DNA of 64,000 bases from an uncultured Methanomethylovorans sp. (GCF_963678545.1 NZ_OY782870.1:434001-498000), one strand, 5' to 3'. Counted from the first letter of the stretch, positions 38,401 through 47,131 are shown. The notes: generated by a model from the letters alone, not told the origin. A program made the numbers and translations.

Positions 38401-38814
38401 GGCAAGGGCTCATTTGCTTCATCATCCAACCTTAAAGATGCTAAGATAGTATTCAAGGTAAACAATTCCTGGATGCAGCAGATGGATGTAAAGCCAGAAG
38501 AAATCCAGCTACAGAGGTATAGTGGAAATACATGGGAAGTGCTGCCTGCTACTGTTGTAAACAGCACAGATAGCTATGTAACATTTGAGTCAGAGACATC
38601 TGGGTTCTCACCGTTTGCAATTACTGCTCAAAAGACACTCGAGTCACCTGTAAGCAGTGAAATGGAAACCCAGACAGAAGAAGTGGCCACTGAAGTAAAC
38701 GCTGTGACCAACAACACAACTTCTACAACTGAAGAGCCACAAACACCAGGCTTTGAAGCCTTGTTTGCAGTTGGAGGTCTTCTTGCAGTTGTATATCTTG
38801 TAAGAAGAAACTGA
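35362..38814 (+). CDS. Second LVIVD-repeat surface protein, PGF-CTERM anchored
   Basis: A paralogue of the preceding LVIVD protein with the same order: signal peptide (FGVAVFLMLMIAGIGAAEE), about 15 LVIVD repeats (GNYAYVADGSNGLVVLDVTNP), FN3-like units, a Gly/Ser linker, the PGF-pre-PGF domain and a PGF-CTERM tail (TPGFEALFAVGGLLAVVYLV). It starts with GTG behind GGAGTGAT. The two proteins are nearly equal in length (1146-1150 residues), so a whole-gene tandem duplication including leader is likely. LVIVD-type propellers are common in methanogen cell-surface proteins; the ligand is unknown. Confidence 0.92.
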   Translation: MQLKSSGCIYFGVAVFLMLMIAGIGAAEELKIDLVSQYNGNTYDTASITNAIISQGEDFVSHRGGSIYDVVVNGNYAYVGQGQDLLVLDVTDVSNPVEMGRVTTPSVINNIVISGNYAYLADGQTGLQVVNIENPAAPAIAGNFSSIYAGGVALSGNYAYIASGSRGLVSLDITNPAAPTRVGTYNTTGFASKVVVEGNYAYIADDSNGLVVVNIANPGVLTLTGSYDTTGTASDVFVSGNYAYIADGDSGLQVIDIEDPAAPTLAGNYDTAGFATDVMVNGNYAYIADATNGLVIIDITNPAAPASAGSYTMASIHAYCVDVAGNYAYVAFGRSGLSIVDITNLATPVSAGTYTTTAGFANGIALSDNYAYIANGYMGLMIVDVTNPASPASTGNYVTSGYAHDVAISGNNAYVADGRGGLVIVDTTNATAPTLKGKYTDTIDQAFGIAVSGNYAYVAYNSSGVVILDVTNPAAPVAIGGYDTSGTSEDIFVEGNYAYVADGDNGLVILDITNPAAPTLVGNYDTVGFAHGVAVEGNYAYVADGSNGLVVLDVTNPAAPTLASTYDTSYAQRVIVSGNYAYIADDSAGIVIINIANPAALVNEGSYNTAGFAYDVAVSNNYVYVADFGNGLVILSVDGAADTVPPASVTNLKETSSNSSWIYWTWTNPADTDFSHAMVYIDGVFTTNTSEVYYNLTNLTEGSTHTIGLKTVDTSGNINPTWTNDSANATLLLVDTIPPASVTNLDDSDSDSSWINWVWTNPTDADFSYAMVYIDGEFITNTTNSSVNSYNATGLSNATNYTIAICTVDASGNINSTLVNDTAIAMKLPRVSNVAGSDITKTSITLTWDASNDTSLVQIGRDGTIIGNVTNSTSYVDSGLSAGKTYTYTLVPYTSNELAGKAVIAELKTKSSSSGGSGGSSSSSSSGGSGTGSASVEDYANLAVKDAKSQYLEMNKNVTYLFTKEGNPIQSISFYSLKNSGQITSTIEILNNRSKLANSTPEGSIYKYVNIWVGKGSFASSSNLKDAKIVFKVNNSWMQQMDVKPEEIQLQRYSGNTWEVLPATVVNSTDSYVTFESETSGFSPFAITAQKTLESPVSSEMETQTEEVATEVNAVTNNTTSTTEEPQTPGFEALFAVGGLLAVVYLVRRN

Positions 38815-38824
38815 GTTTCAAAAA

Positions 38825-38854
38825 TGAAGGGTTTTAACCCTTCATAATTTTTTT
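38825..38854 (+). terminator. Hairpin terminator after LVIVD gene 2
   Basis: TGAAGGG (38825-38831), loop TTTTAA, CCCTTCA (38838-38844), then AATTTTTTT. It is a perfect 7-base stem with T-run, ten bases after the stop. Confidence 0.7.
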
Positions 38855-38997
38855 ACTCGCTTTTTTAAACTAATTAGACTAAATTGTTTTCAATGACTTT
38901 TTTAGATAACTTCGAACTCTTTTGAAGTTTAAGCAAGGTATATACGGCAGTTTTACCCACTCTAACATATGCGAATATGAGAGTTTAAGGTAGAGAT

Positions 38998-41900
38998 ATG
39001 TCTAAAATCTTTAAATTACTAGTTTTGTCACTGATGTTGATATCTATCTTTGTTTCGGGATGTCTGAATTCCGAAGGAACATCTTCCAATATTGCAGGCC
39101 AATGTGGAGATGGTACATCGATTTCAGGTGATGAGTTCCTGATACTTGCACCCAAGACACTTTTTTCAGGAGGAGAAAGTGCTGTAACCATGGCTGCCTT
39201 CAATGGTGGCCAGTCTGTAATAAGATGCGTAGAATACACGCTTACAGATGCAAACAACGAGGTGATCCCACTTGTACAGGCATCTACCTCAGAAGCAGGT
39301 AATTCAGTAGCTTCATTTGAAGTGCCTGAGATAGAAGAAGGACAGTACAATCTCACCGCCAAGCCCGCGGGATTTGATGTCGAATTCACTGCTACCATAC
39401 AGGTAGTGAAGAACAATCCTGTTTTTATCGAAACTGATAAACCTATATATAAACCCGGACAGACAATACACGGCCGCTTGCTCACAGTCAACAACAACCT
39501 GCTTCCCGTAGAACAAGAGACCATGGTGGAAATTGCTGATGCAAAAGGCATCAAGGTATTCAAGGAAAACCTTACTTCAAATGAGTATGGCATAACCTAC
39601 TTCGACCTGCCCCTTGCATCTGAACTCAACCTGGGTACCTGGAATATAAAGGCGACTTCAGGTAGCTCCAGCTCAGAAGTAGATATTCGGGTGGAAAAAT
39701 ATGTTCTGCCTAAATTTGATGTGCAGGTCTCCACTCCTAAAGACTGGTTCCTTGTATCCGAACCAATCACAGGGTCCGTATCAGCAGAATATTTCTTTGG
39801 GAAGCAGGTGGAAGGCAATGTGACCGTAGATGCCATGCGTTACGTTGGTACCTGGGGACAGTACGCCACCTTCAAATCTGTGCTTAAGAACGGTTCAGTG
39901 GATTTCGAGCTGCCAGAAGTAGGTTATGCAGCAGGCACTTATGGTGCAGAAGGGCAAGGCAGCCTCATGCTCAATGTCACTGTGACCGATACAGGAGGAC
40001 ACAACGAGAAGTCTACACAACTGCTGACAATAGCACAATCTCCCATTGTACTGAAACTAATACCCGAGTCTAATTCCATAAAACCTGGCATGCCCTTGCA
40101 GGTGCTGCTTGTGACCCAGGATCCCGGAGGAAAGCCTCTGGATACAGAAGTGAAGATCACTGCAAGTTTCACTGATGAGAATTACAAACAGGAGACACAG
40201 CAGGATACCATAAAGACTCAGAACGGCACTTACCTGCTAACCTATGATGTGCCTGCCAATGCACATGCACTTGACCTTTCAGCAGAAGCAGAGGATGTTA
40301 ATGCATCTGTAAATCTCAACGCTGTATATTCACCTTCCGCAAGTTTCATACACATCACCCAGACCAGTAAAGGAGTACCGAAAGTAGGAGAATCCATCAG
40401 ATTCAAGGTGTATTCCACCAACCCAGGCACTGTGTTCTATGATATGTTCGCTAACGGCAGGACTGTATACTCTGCAACAAGTAGTGATTCTGAAATTAGC
40501 ATCCCAGTAACACCGCAGATGAGCCCAACAGCAAAAATAGTTGCATACATGATTAACCCCAATAATGAGGTCTCTGCAGACGTCCTTCCTTTTGATGTGC
40601 AATTTGACACCCAGATGGACCTTTCTTCTGTTTTTAGTGAAGAATCGGTGGAGCCTGGAGACAATGTGACCGTGAATTTCAATGCAGGAGGCCAGGCCAT
40701 GATCGGTGTATCCATTGTGGATGAATCGGTATACGCTCTTAGCGAAGGACGGCTTAACCTGCAACAGGTGTTCAGTGAACTGGAAAAGCGCTTCATGGAA
40801 CCTCTGGCTGAGGCTCATCCCACATACTACTGGTATCAAGAAGGAGCCTACAATGTGCTGGATAATGCGGGTATGGTAGTGATGGCTTCACCTGAACTGA
40901 ATATTCCAAAAGTGGAAGTTCCACAGGAAGATATGTTGATGGACGGATTCGGCGGAAAGGGTGTGGATATGGTTGTACAGGAAGAGGCGGCAGTACCTGC
41001 CATGATGCCTACTGCAACGGCAACAGATTCCACGGGAACTGTAGAACCTTCTGAGCCCCTTGCCGAAGTGCAGAGGGTGCGTCAGTTCTTCCCTGAGACA
41101 TGGGTATGGGAACCTGATCTGCTAACTGATAGCACCGGAAAAGTGGACCTTAAACTGAACGCACCTGACAGTATCACCACCTGGAGATTACATGCAGTGT
41201 CGTCGGGACCGCAGGGGATAGGCATTTCTGAAACCCAGCTTAAGGTTTTCCAGGATTTCTTCATAGACCCGGACCTGCCTTATGCTGTGATTAGAGGCGA
41301 ACAATTCCCGGTACAGGTGCAGGTGTATAACTATCTGGATAAGGAGCAACAGGTCTTTATTACTCTGAAAGGAGAGGATTGGTTCCAGCTTGTTGGAGAT
41401 GACAAGCAGCAGGTCACAGTAGCTCCAAATAGTGTAAGTTCTGTGAGTTTCACCATCAGGCCAACGCAGGTAGGCACTCATGTCATCGAGATCACTGGAC
41501 AGACTACGGAGAAAGCGGATGCTGTGAAGAAGGACATCATTGTGGAGCCTGAAGGTGTGACGAGGGAGGTAATAGACAATGGCATCCTTGACAACGCTTC
41601 GGTGGTGCTGGATGCTGGCCTGCCTTTTGATATGGTGAAGGATTCCGGCAAGATACTTGTGAGCTTTACACCGAGCATTGTGGCACAGACCATAAGCGGT
41701 GTGGATGATCTGCTGGGCATGCCTTATGGATGCGGTGAACAGAACATGATGCTGTTCTCTACGGATGTGGAAGTGCTGCGTTATCTGAAGGCTACGGGCC
41801 AAGAGAATCCTGAGATTCGAGCGAAGGCTGAAACATACATCATCACCGGCTACCAGCGGGAACTTACTTACAGGCATGATGATGGTTCTTTCTCTGCATT

Positions 41901-43194
41901 CGGAGAGAGTGACGAGGGAGGTAGCTTATGGCTCACAGACTTCGTATTATCCCAGTTCAGCGGTGCCAGGGATATCACTACTATAGATGAGGATGTGCTG
42001 AAGCAGTCTGCCGACTGGATAGAATCCCACCAGCAGACCGATGGATCATGGGAATCAGTAGGTTTTGTTATACACCAGGACATGATGGGAGGTATGAATG
42101 GCGCATACGCTCTGACGGCTTACACCACGCTGGCTCTTGAAGAATATGGAAATGCCAGGCCGGAGGTAATGGCAAAGGCTCAGCAATATCTTGAAATGAA
42201 CCTAGCTGCTCAGGATGATCCGTATGCTCTTGCCATTGGTACACTGGCCTTGCAGAAGCTGAACAGTTCCAAGGCTGATGAGGCTCTGGACAAACTGCTG
42301 GCAATGGCGAAGCAGGATGAGGACGGTACTTATTGGGGATATGATGAAGCACCGGTGTCCACGCCTTATGGTTACGATACCTATGGTATAATCATGCCTT
42401 CCGGCAAGAATGTGGAGACCACTGCATACGCAACGCTGGCTCTTATTGAAGCAAAGGATCCGACTGCAAGCTCATCCCTGAAGTGGATCGCTGCACAGAG
42501 AAATGCTCAGGGCGGTTTCTCAAGCACCCAGGATACTGTAATGGCTTTCAGGGCGCTCATGACTGCTGCGGCTTCGGCTGGCAGGGATATAGATGCCACT
42601 GTGTCGGTGATGGCTGACAATACATCGCTTAGCGAGGTAAAGATTACTCCGCAGAACTTCGATGTGGTGCAGATAGTAGAAGTGCCTGTGGATACTCAGC
42701 AGGTGACCCTGGGCATTGAAGGCGAGGGCGAAGTGAGCTACCAGCTTGTGAAGAGGTTCAATGTCATCCTACCGGATGTGGTGGAGCAGAAGGAGATCGA
42801 GCTGAACGTGACATACGATGCCACGAGCGTTGCAGTGGATGACATCGTGACCGCAGATGTACGAGTGAAGTACAACGGTATGCCTGGCATAGAGGCCATG
42901 GTAAATTCCAGCGGCATGATGATTGTGGATATTGCTGTGCCCACGGGTTTCACTCCTGTCACAACGAGCCTGGATGCCCTCAAGGAGAATGACACTGTCA
43001 CTCGCTACGAAATAGCAGGCCGCAAGGTGGTGCTCTATATCGATGAGATGAAGGTGGGCGAAGAGCTCAACTTCACCATGCAGATGCAGGCACTTTTCCC
43101 TGTAAAGGCAGCAGCCCAGGGAAGCAAAGCCTACTCCTACTACAACCCTGAGGTCAGTGCCGAGGTGAAGGGAGTGGAGATGAACGTGACGTGA
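38998..43194 (+). CDS. Alpha-2-macroglobulin-family lipoprotein with thioester
   Basis: 1398 residues. The lipobox ISIFVSGC puts the lipidated Cys at 22. Macroglobulin-type beta domains follow (ETDKPIYKPGQTIHGRLL is the classic A2M start near 145), then a Met/Ala/Gly-rich, bait-like region (about 640-690), the QFFPETWVWEPDLLTDSTGK A2M domain, and the thioester motif PYGCGEQNM with Cys912 and Gln915, in an alpha/alpha toroid rich in helices (WLTDFVLSQFSGA). A macroglobulin receptor-like C-terminal domain ends the protein. It is expected to trap attacking proteases at the cell surface. There is no adjacent PbpC-like gene as in bacteria. Confidence 0.93.
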   Translation: MSKIFKLLVLSLMLISIFVSGCLNSEGTSSNIAGQCGDGTSISGDEFLILAPKTLFSGGESAVTMAAFNGGQSVIRCVEYTLTDANNEVIPLVQASTSEAGNSVASFEVPEIEEGQYNLTAKPAGFDVEFTATIQVVKNNPVFIETDKPIYKPGQTIHGRLLTVNNNLLPVEQETMVEIADAKGIKVFKENLTSNEYGITYFDLPLASELNLGTWNIKATSGSSSSEVDIRVEKYVLPKFDVQVSTPKDWFLVSEPITGSVSAEYFFGKQVEGNVTVDAMRYVGTWGQYATFKSVLKNGSVDFELPEVGYAAGTYGAEGQGSLMLNVTVTDTGGHNEKSTQLLTIAQSPIVLKLIPESNSIKPGMPLQVLLVTQDPGGKPLDTEVKITASFTDENYKQETQQDTIKTQNGTYLLTYDVPANAHALDLSAEAEDVNASVNLNAVYSPSASFIHITQTSKGVPKVGESIRFKVYSTNPGTVFYDMFANGRTVYSATSSDSEISIPVTPQMSPTAKIVAYMINPNNEVSADVLPFDVQFDTQMDLSSVFSEESVEPGDNVTVNFNAGGQAMIGVSIVDESVYALSEGRLNLQQVFSELEKRFMEPLAEAHPTYYWYQEGAYNVLDNAGMVVMASPELNIPKVEVPQEDMLMDGFGGKGVDMVVQEEAAVPAMMPTATATDSTGTVEPSEPLAEVQRVRQFFPETWVWEPDLLTDSTGKVDLKLNAPDSITTWRLHAVSSGPQGIGISETQLKVFQDFFIDPDLPYAVIRGEQFPVQVQVYNYLDKEQQVFITLKGEDWFQLVGDDKQQVTVAPNSVSSVSFTIRPTQVGTHVIEITGQTTEKADAVKKDIIVEPEGVTREVIDNGILDNASVVLDAGLPFDMVKDSGKILVSFTPSIVAQTISGVDDLLGMPYGCGEQNMMLFSTDVEVLRYLKATGQENPEIRAKAETYIITGYQRELTYRHDDGSFSAFGESDEGGSLWLTDFVLSQFSGARDITTIDEDVLKQSADWIESHQQTDGSWESVGFVIHQDMMGGMNGAYALTAYTTLALEEYGNARPEVMAKAQQYLEMNLAAQDDPYALAIGTLALQKLNSSKADEALDKLLAMAKQDEDGTYWGYDEAPVSTPYGYDTYGIIMPSGKNVETTAYATLALIEAKDPTASSSLKWIAAQRNAQGGFSSTQDTVMAFRALMTAAASAGRDIDATVSVMADNTSLSEVKITPQNFDVVQIVEVPVDTQQVTLGIEGEGEVSYQLVKRFNVILPDVVEQKEIELNVTYDATSVAVDDIVTADVRVKYNGMPGIEAMVNSSGMMIVDIAVPTGFTPVTTSLDALKENDTVTRYEIAGRKVVLYIDEMKVGEELNFTMQMQALFPVKAAAQGSKAYSYYNPEVSAEVKGVEMNVT

Positions 43195-43291
43195 AGGGGC
43201 TTGGAAGCCTCTTCATGTAACTTCTTTTTAGAGGGAATTTGAGGAGGGTAATTTATTTTTGATTTGTGCATGATGCATTTAAGAGCTGACT

Positions 43292-43438
43292 ATGTATAAA
43301 TCTGCACGTAAAAGGCTTGTTAAAAAGGGAATCTTTCTTAAGAAATTAGACAGCGATGGGTCCCAGCAAAAGGGCGTATACATTGTTAATCCGACGATCC
43401 GGGATTTTCTGAACATGTACAAGCCAAAAGGCAATTAG
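43292..43438 (+). CDS. Short winged-helix-like fragment, TAG stop
   Basis: 48 residues: basic start then LVKKGIFLKKLDSDGSQQKG followed by VYIVNPTIRDFLNMYKP. It resembles the C-terminal wing of archaeal transcription regulators or P-loop ATPases, without the rest of the domain. It may be a remnant or a small protein. The upstream sequence has a GAGCTGA element but an in-frame stop 10 bases before the ATG. The stop is TAG; read-through would add ten residues. Confidence 0.35.
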   Translation: MYKSARKRLVKKGIFLKKLDSDGSQQKGVYIVNPTIRDFLNMYKPKGN

Positions 43439-43553
43439 CATTTTGTAAAGGGTGGGTATCTGGATTTGTGATAAATCCCTACAAATTGAAACATTATAAG
43501 GAGTGATGCCAGCATAACAAACTAATTATAGGAGCAAACTCAAAAAAAATAAT

Positions 43554-44468
43554 ATGTATACACCTCATCCAGTAATTTTAGAACCGGAGGGAAATGTAAT
43601 TATATGGAGATATATGGAGTTCTATAAATTTGTAGAATTGATAAATAAAAGTGGTTTATATTTTACTAGAGTTGACAATTATGAGGATTTAAATGAAGGC
43701 AGATGTTCTGAGGAGTTCACTTCCTTTTTTGAACCGGTTAAAAAATTTACTTATGCGAATTGTTGGACGCAAAAAAACTGTGAATCAAGTGTTATGTGGG
43801 AAGCATATGGTAAAGATTCGGAAGGAATTGCAATCAAATCATCTGTTACTAGATTGCGTAATTGTTTAGAGGATCCAAAAAATGAACAGTACATCGGTAA
43901 AGTGACTTATGATAGTTCTGATTTACAACCTGAAACTAATACTCTAATACCTTATTTTCGTAAAATCGAACAGTTTAAAGACGAAAATGAAATTAGAGCA
44001 ATAGTTCAAATAATGAATACAAATTTTTCTTTACATTCCTTATCTCAACAAGAAGAAAATGGGATTGAGATCAAAGTTAACTTGACTGAGTTAATCGAAA
44101 GTATATATACATCACCCCGTTCATCACCCGATTTCATTATTAAAGTTAAGGAAATTGTATCAAAACACAATTTGGAAAAAAATGTAAATAAATCTGAGAT
44201 ATTATATCGACATAATCCATCATCTGATTTCATTACTAAACTTAATAAAATTGTGGCAAAACATAATTTGGCAAAATTTATGAAAAAAATTAAGATGCCG
44301 TCCCAATTCAATAACAGTACTAATAATACTAATAAACATAAGGTTAATAATACCCCTGAAAGAAAAATGGTAGAAAACCTTCCAGATGAAAACGATTGTT
44401 CTGGTAATTTTATCTCAATAAATACGGAAGTTGGGCAATATAGAGGTCAAAAAAGACGTGGCAATTGA
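43554..44468 (+). CDS. DUF2971-family protein with duplicated C-terminal motif
   Basis: The N-terminal 170 residues fit DUF2971: KFVELINKSGLYFTRVDNYED, YANCWTQKNCESSVMWEAYG and EGIAIKSSV, then the EIRAIVQ strand. The end-of-domain segment SPDFIIKVKEIVSKHNL is repeated 45 residues later as SSDFITKLNKIVAKHNL, followed by an Asn-rich tail. DUF2971 proteins are found in defence and toxin-like contexts, but no function is established. Coding sequence is AT-rich. It stands alone before the structured non-coding repeat. Confidence 0.7.
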   Translation: MYTPHPVILEPEGNVIIWRYMEFYKFVELINKSGLYFTRVDNYEDLNEGRCSEEFTSFFEPVKKFTYANCWTQKNCESSVMWEAYGKDSEGIAIKSSVTRLRNCLEDPKNEQYIGKVTYDSSDLQPETNTLIPYFRKIEQFKDENEIRAIVQIMNTNFSLHSLSQQEENGIEIKVNLTELIESIYTSPRSSPDFIIKVKEIVSKHNLEKNVNKSEILYRHNPSSDFITKLNKIVAKHNLAKFMKKIKMPSQFNNSTNNTNKHKVNNTPERKMVENLPDENDCSGNFISINTEVGQYRGQKRRGN

Positions 44469-44489
44469 CCTGGTAGCCATCAGCTGCCT

Positions 44490-44858
44490 GTGCGAAGCAC
44501 CTTCTTTTCGTTTATGTTGCTAAGGGGGAACTACCGCTATTCGGTACTACCGGGCCATGGCTTTAGGGGTGGCGACCCCCGGAAGACCTGGGATTTTGTT
44601 AAAACTCCCGAACCGGAAGTCATACGCACAGTTAAATGCGTTTTATGACTTCACTCCGCTCAAACAATCAATAAAACCTTTTAGTTTTACAGATTGAAGG
44701 GGCATGTCCATGATTGGAGCAAACTATCCAGGTTGTCGAAGCCTGGATAATAGCTAATCATGATGAAGCTATTTGCGCCAACAAATAGCACCATACCCTA
44801 TTGTAAAAATGCTATGGTTTTATTTAACGTTTATTAATTGAATCTCTAAAAGGATATT
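44490..44858 (+). repeat. Hairpin-rich non-coding element, copy A
   Basis: There is no credible ORF, but a chain of stems: GTGC-gaa-GCAC, TACCG-ctatt-CGGTA, GGGGT-ggcg-ACCCC, AAGTCATA/CGCA with TGCG/TATGACTT (44617-44651), TATCCAGG/CCTGGATA (44725-44749), GCTATTTG/CAAATAGC (44768-44789) and AATTGAAT/ATTCAATT at the end. The part from CCCCGG (44577) to GAATCTCT (44847) recurs at 55124-55302 with about 90 central bases missing there. It may be a structured RNA or a non-autonomous mobile element. Strand of function unknown. Confidence 0.6.
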
Positions 44859-44927
44859 CAATTATCTCCTTAGATTTCTGTTTTAATACGATACCACACA
44901 AATAACTATTGTGTGAAAGCTAATGTT

Positions 44928-46391
44928 TTAGAGATAGTCGCCATATTCTTTTTTTTTGTAGCAGGAAACTGAACCTCCTGAAACCGGAAATAGTCCTTTT
45001 CCCTGTTCATCAATAACTACTTCCACAGGATTATTGCCGACACGATCAATCCATATCTCACCCGAATGAATATTTCCCACGTACATCTCCTTTTCTCCAT
45101 CGGATCCGTTCGTCATTACTACCGCACAACCATTCGGATGCTCTTCAGTTCCAAGCCTTACCCAGCCGATTGTATTTCCATGGTCGAAATAGTCCTGTTG
45201 TTCTCCGTATGCACTCTCTCTTCTCATTCTGATTAGATTATCAATAACTTCTCGTATTGGACTGTGCCCTTCTACATTAGCAATTCCGTAGTAATCCCCG
45301 TGGAATATTGTAGGATAGCCATCCTTTCTTAACAAGATCAATGCATATGCCAACGGCTTGAACCAATCCTCCACAAAGGACTCTAATGACTGCATCGGTT
45401 GCGAATCGTGGTTGTCTACAAAGGTTACTGCAAACATGGGTTGAGTCTTAACTAACGAATTATCGAAAATTGTCCTCATATCAAAGTTATTACTCTCTTT
45501 AGATGCCCTGTAGAAATTAAAATGCAGTGAAACATCAAATAAATCCAAAAGATGTTCTTCTCGATCCAGATAATCGTCTAATACCTCATGGTTTGATATC
45601 CAATACTCGCCTACAACATAAAATTCTTCACCCTGCTGATTTTTAATGAATTTTAAGAAATCTCTTATAAAATCTTGATTTATATGTTTGATTGCATCAA
45701 TTCTTACACCATCGATATTTGTTTCATTCACAAACCACTTAAACCAGTTGTAGATTTCATTTTTAACATCGGGATGATTAAAATCAATATTAGCAAACAT
45801 CAAATAATCAAAATTGCCGAAGTCTTTATCAACATTCTCTGCCCAATCTTTGTTATCTCCGAGAATTTTATACACGGCAGTCTTTCCGTTTGCGTTATTG
45901 TAATCAATACCAGTAAAATGCTCAAAAGACCATTTAAAATCAGAATATTTATTATTTCTTCCCGGGAAGGTGAATTTAGTCCAGCCTTTAACATCATAAG
46001 GCTCTGAAATAACTTTGTTCCTATCGTTAATTTCAACCTCAATCACTTTAAAGGTCTGAGTTTCATCACTTCCGGCTTTATGGCTAAGCACTATGTCAGC
46101 ATATACCTGTATTCCGTTTTCATGCAGTGCCTTAATAGCTTCGATCAGCTCATTTTTAGTTCCATACTTTGTTCTTACGGTGCCCTTCTGCTCAAATTCC
46201 CCCAAATCATATAAATCATACACACCGTAACCTGTGTCACTGGAAGAGGTACCTTTGAAACAAGGTGGTATCCAAACAGCCGTAATCCCCAGTTCACTTA
46301 AATGAGGGGCGTCAGCTTTTAAGTTTTTCCAATGCTGACCATCATTTGCCATTGCATATTCAAAATATTGCATCATTATACCGTTTCTCAT
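44928..46391 (-). CDS. Cytoplasmic alpha-amylase, GH13 (bacterial AmyA-like)
   Basis: It hydrolyses internal alpha-1,4 glucan bonds. 487 residues, no signal peptide. GH13 conserved regions are seen in order: region I VYADIVLSHKAG, region II VRIDAIKHI with the Asp nucleophile, region III FYVVGEYW with the Glu acid/base, region IV TFVDNHDSQP. In region I the usual Asn of xNH is Ser. The closest general resemblance is to the GH13_5 enzymes of bacteria, so lateral transfer is likely. Probably used on internal glycogen. It ends against the structured repeat. Confidence 0.9.
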   Translation of the reverse strand: MRNGIMMQYFEYAMANDGQHWKNLKADAPHLSELGITAVWIPPCFKGTSSSDTGYGVYDLYDLGEFEQKGTVRTKYGTKNELIEAIKALHENGIQVYADIVLSHKAGSDETQTFKVIEVEINDRNKVISEPYDVKGWTKFTFPGRNNKYSDFKWSFEHFTGIDYNNANGKTAVYKILGDNKDWAENVDKDFGNFDYLMFANIDFNHPDVKNEIYNWFKWFVNETNIDGVRIDAIKHINQDFIRDFLKFIKNQQGEEFYVVGEYWISNHEVLDDYLDREEHLLDLFDVSLHFNFYRASKESNNFDMRTIFDNSLVKTQPMFAVTFVDNHDSQPMQSLESFVEDWFKPLAYALILLRKDGYPTIFHGDYYGIANVEGHSPIREVIDNLIRMRRESAYGEQQDYFDHGNTIGWVRLGTEEHPNGCAVVMTNGSDGEKEMYVGNIHSGEIWIDRVGNNPVEVVIDEQGKGLFPVSGGSVSCYKKKEYGDYL

Positions 46392-46675
46392 AAGCTATTC
46401 CCACAAACCTTTACTTTGTAATTCTGCGAGTCGATAAACTACGAACCTGTTTCAAAACTCACTTTTTCACTACTGTGAGAATTTGTTGAGAACTAAAAGC
46501 AGGACAAGTAAAGCTTTCATTGTTTGCCTGCTATAACCGAAAAAGGAAAAGTAGGAGTTTTAAAACAAGTTCTATGATTGATAATTTTTTTCTTCACATA
46601 CCCCAGTAGATTTGCATCACAATTGCACTTCATATTATATAGGCTAGAAGTACAAAATGAGAAAAGAGTCATATT
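46392..46675. other. AT-rich intergenic gap
   Basis: No ORF or RNA gene could be recognised here. The amylase promoter should lie at its left end; no clear TATA box or terminator was picked out. Confidence 0.4.
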
Positions 46676-46790
46676 TTATGAATCCGGTTCTGTGGCTTTT
46701 TCAAAGGATTCTAGTGCTTCCTCATATCTTTCCAAATCACATAGGAGTTAACTAATTTCATTCCAAGCTTGAATTTTCCCCCCATTACTA
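46676..46790 (-). pseudogene. TPR-protein remnant
   Basis: On the minus strand the frame reads AWNEIS, a TAA stop, then LLCDLERYEEALESFEKAT and a final stop. This matches one TPR unit (AWxxxGxxLxxLGRYEEAxxxFEKAxExDP) with a nonsense codon inside. It is probably the tail of a former TPR gene of the kind found at the left edge of the window. Confidence 0.5.
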
Positions 46791-47131
46791 TTCCCAATAC
46801 AGCCAGAATTAAATATTTAATTAGTCTTTTAGCCCACACCTTTTTCCTCTCCTATTGTATTCAATTTAACTTTTCATGGATAAATATCTCCTAAAATTCC
46901 TGGGTTCTAATTGGAGATATTCTTCTCATCCAATGGCCTTTTAAAATATAATTTGTAAAAAAGATTTGAGAGGTTTTACCCCTTCACCCAAGATTGGAGT
47001 AACGGAGGAATCCCCATATAAATTATTCATTCATCCTTAGATTTCTAAGTGACATATTTCAATTGTCCTTTTTTCATGTTGCTACCCTTCAAAAAGAGAT
47101 TTTTTCAGTGGTTATTAGCCACGGGATCCCA
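46791..47131. other. Intergenic gap without recognisable genes
   Basis: AT-rich sequence between the TPR remnant and the DUF1328 gene. I see no supported coding or RNA feature. Confidence 0.4.

Noticed and set aside
31193..38814. Possible CRISPR-like array from regular repeats
   Set aside because: The periodicity of about 123-126 bases is coding: it reflects the LVIVD protein repeats in one open frame, with degenerate DNA copies.
38985..39593. 202-codon minus-strand frame under the macroglobulin gene
   Set aside because: Shadow of the strongly supported plus-strand alpha-2-macroglobulin frame.
44490..44860. Group II intron or RNase P RNA
   Set aside because: I could not find a domain V-like hairpin, a reverse transcriptase, or RNase P conserved core sequences; only generic hairpins are visible.
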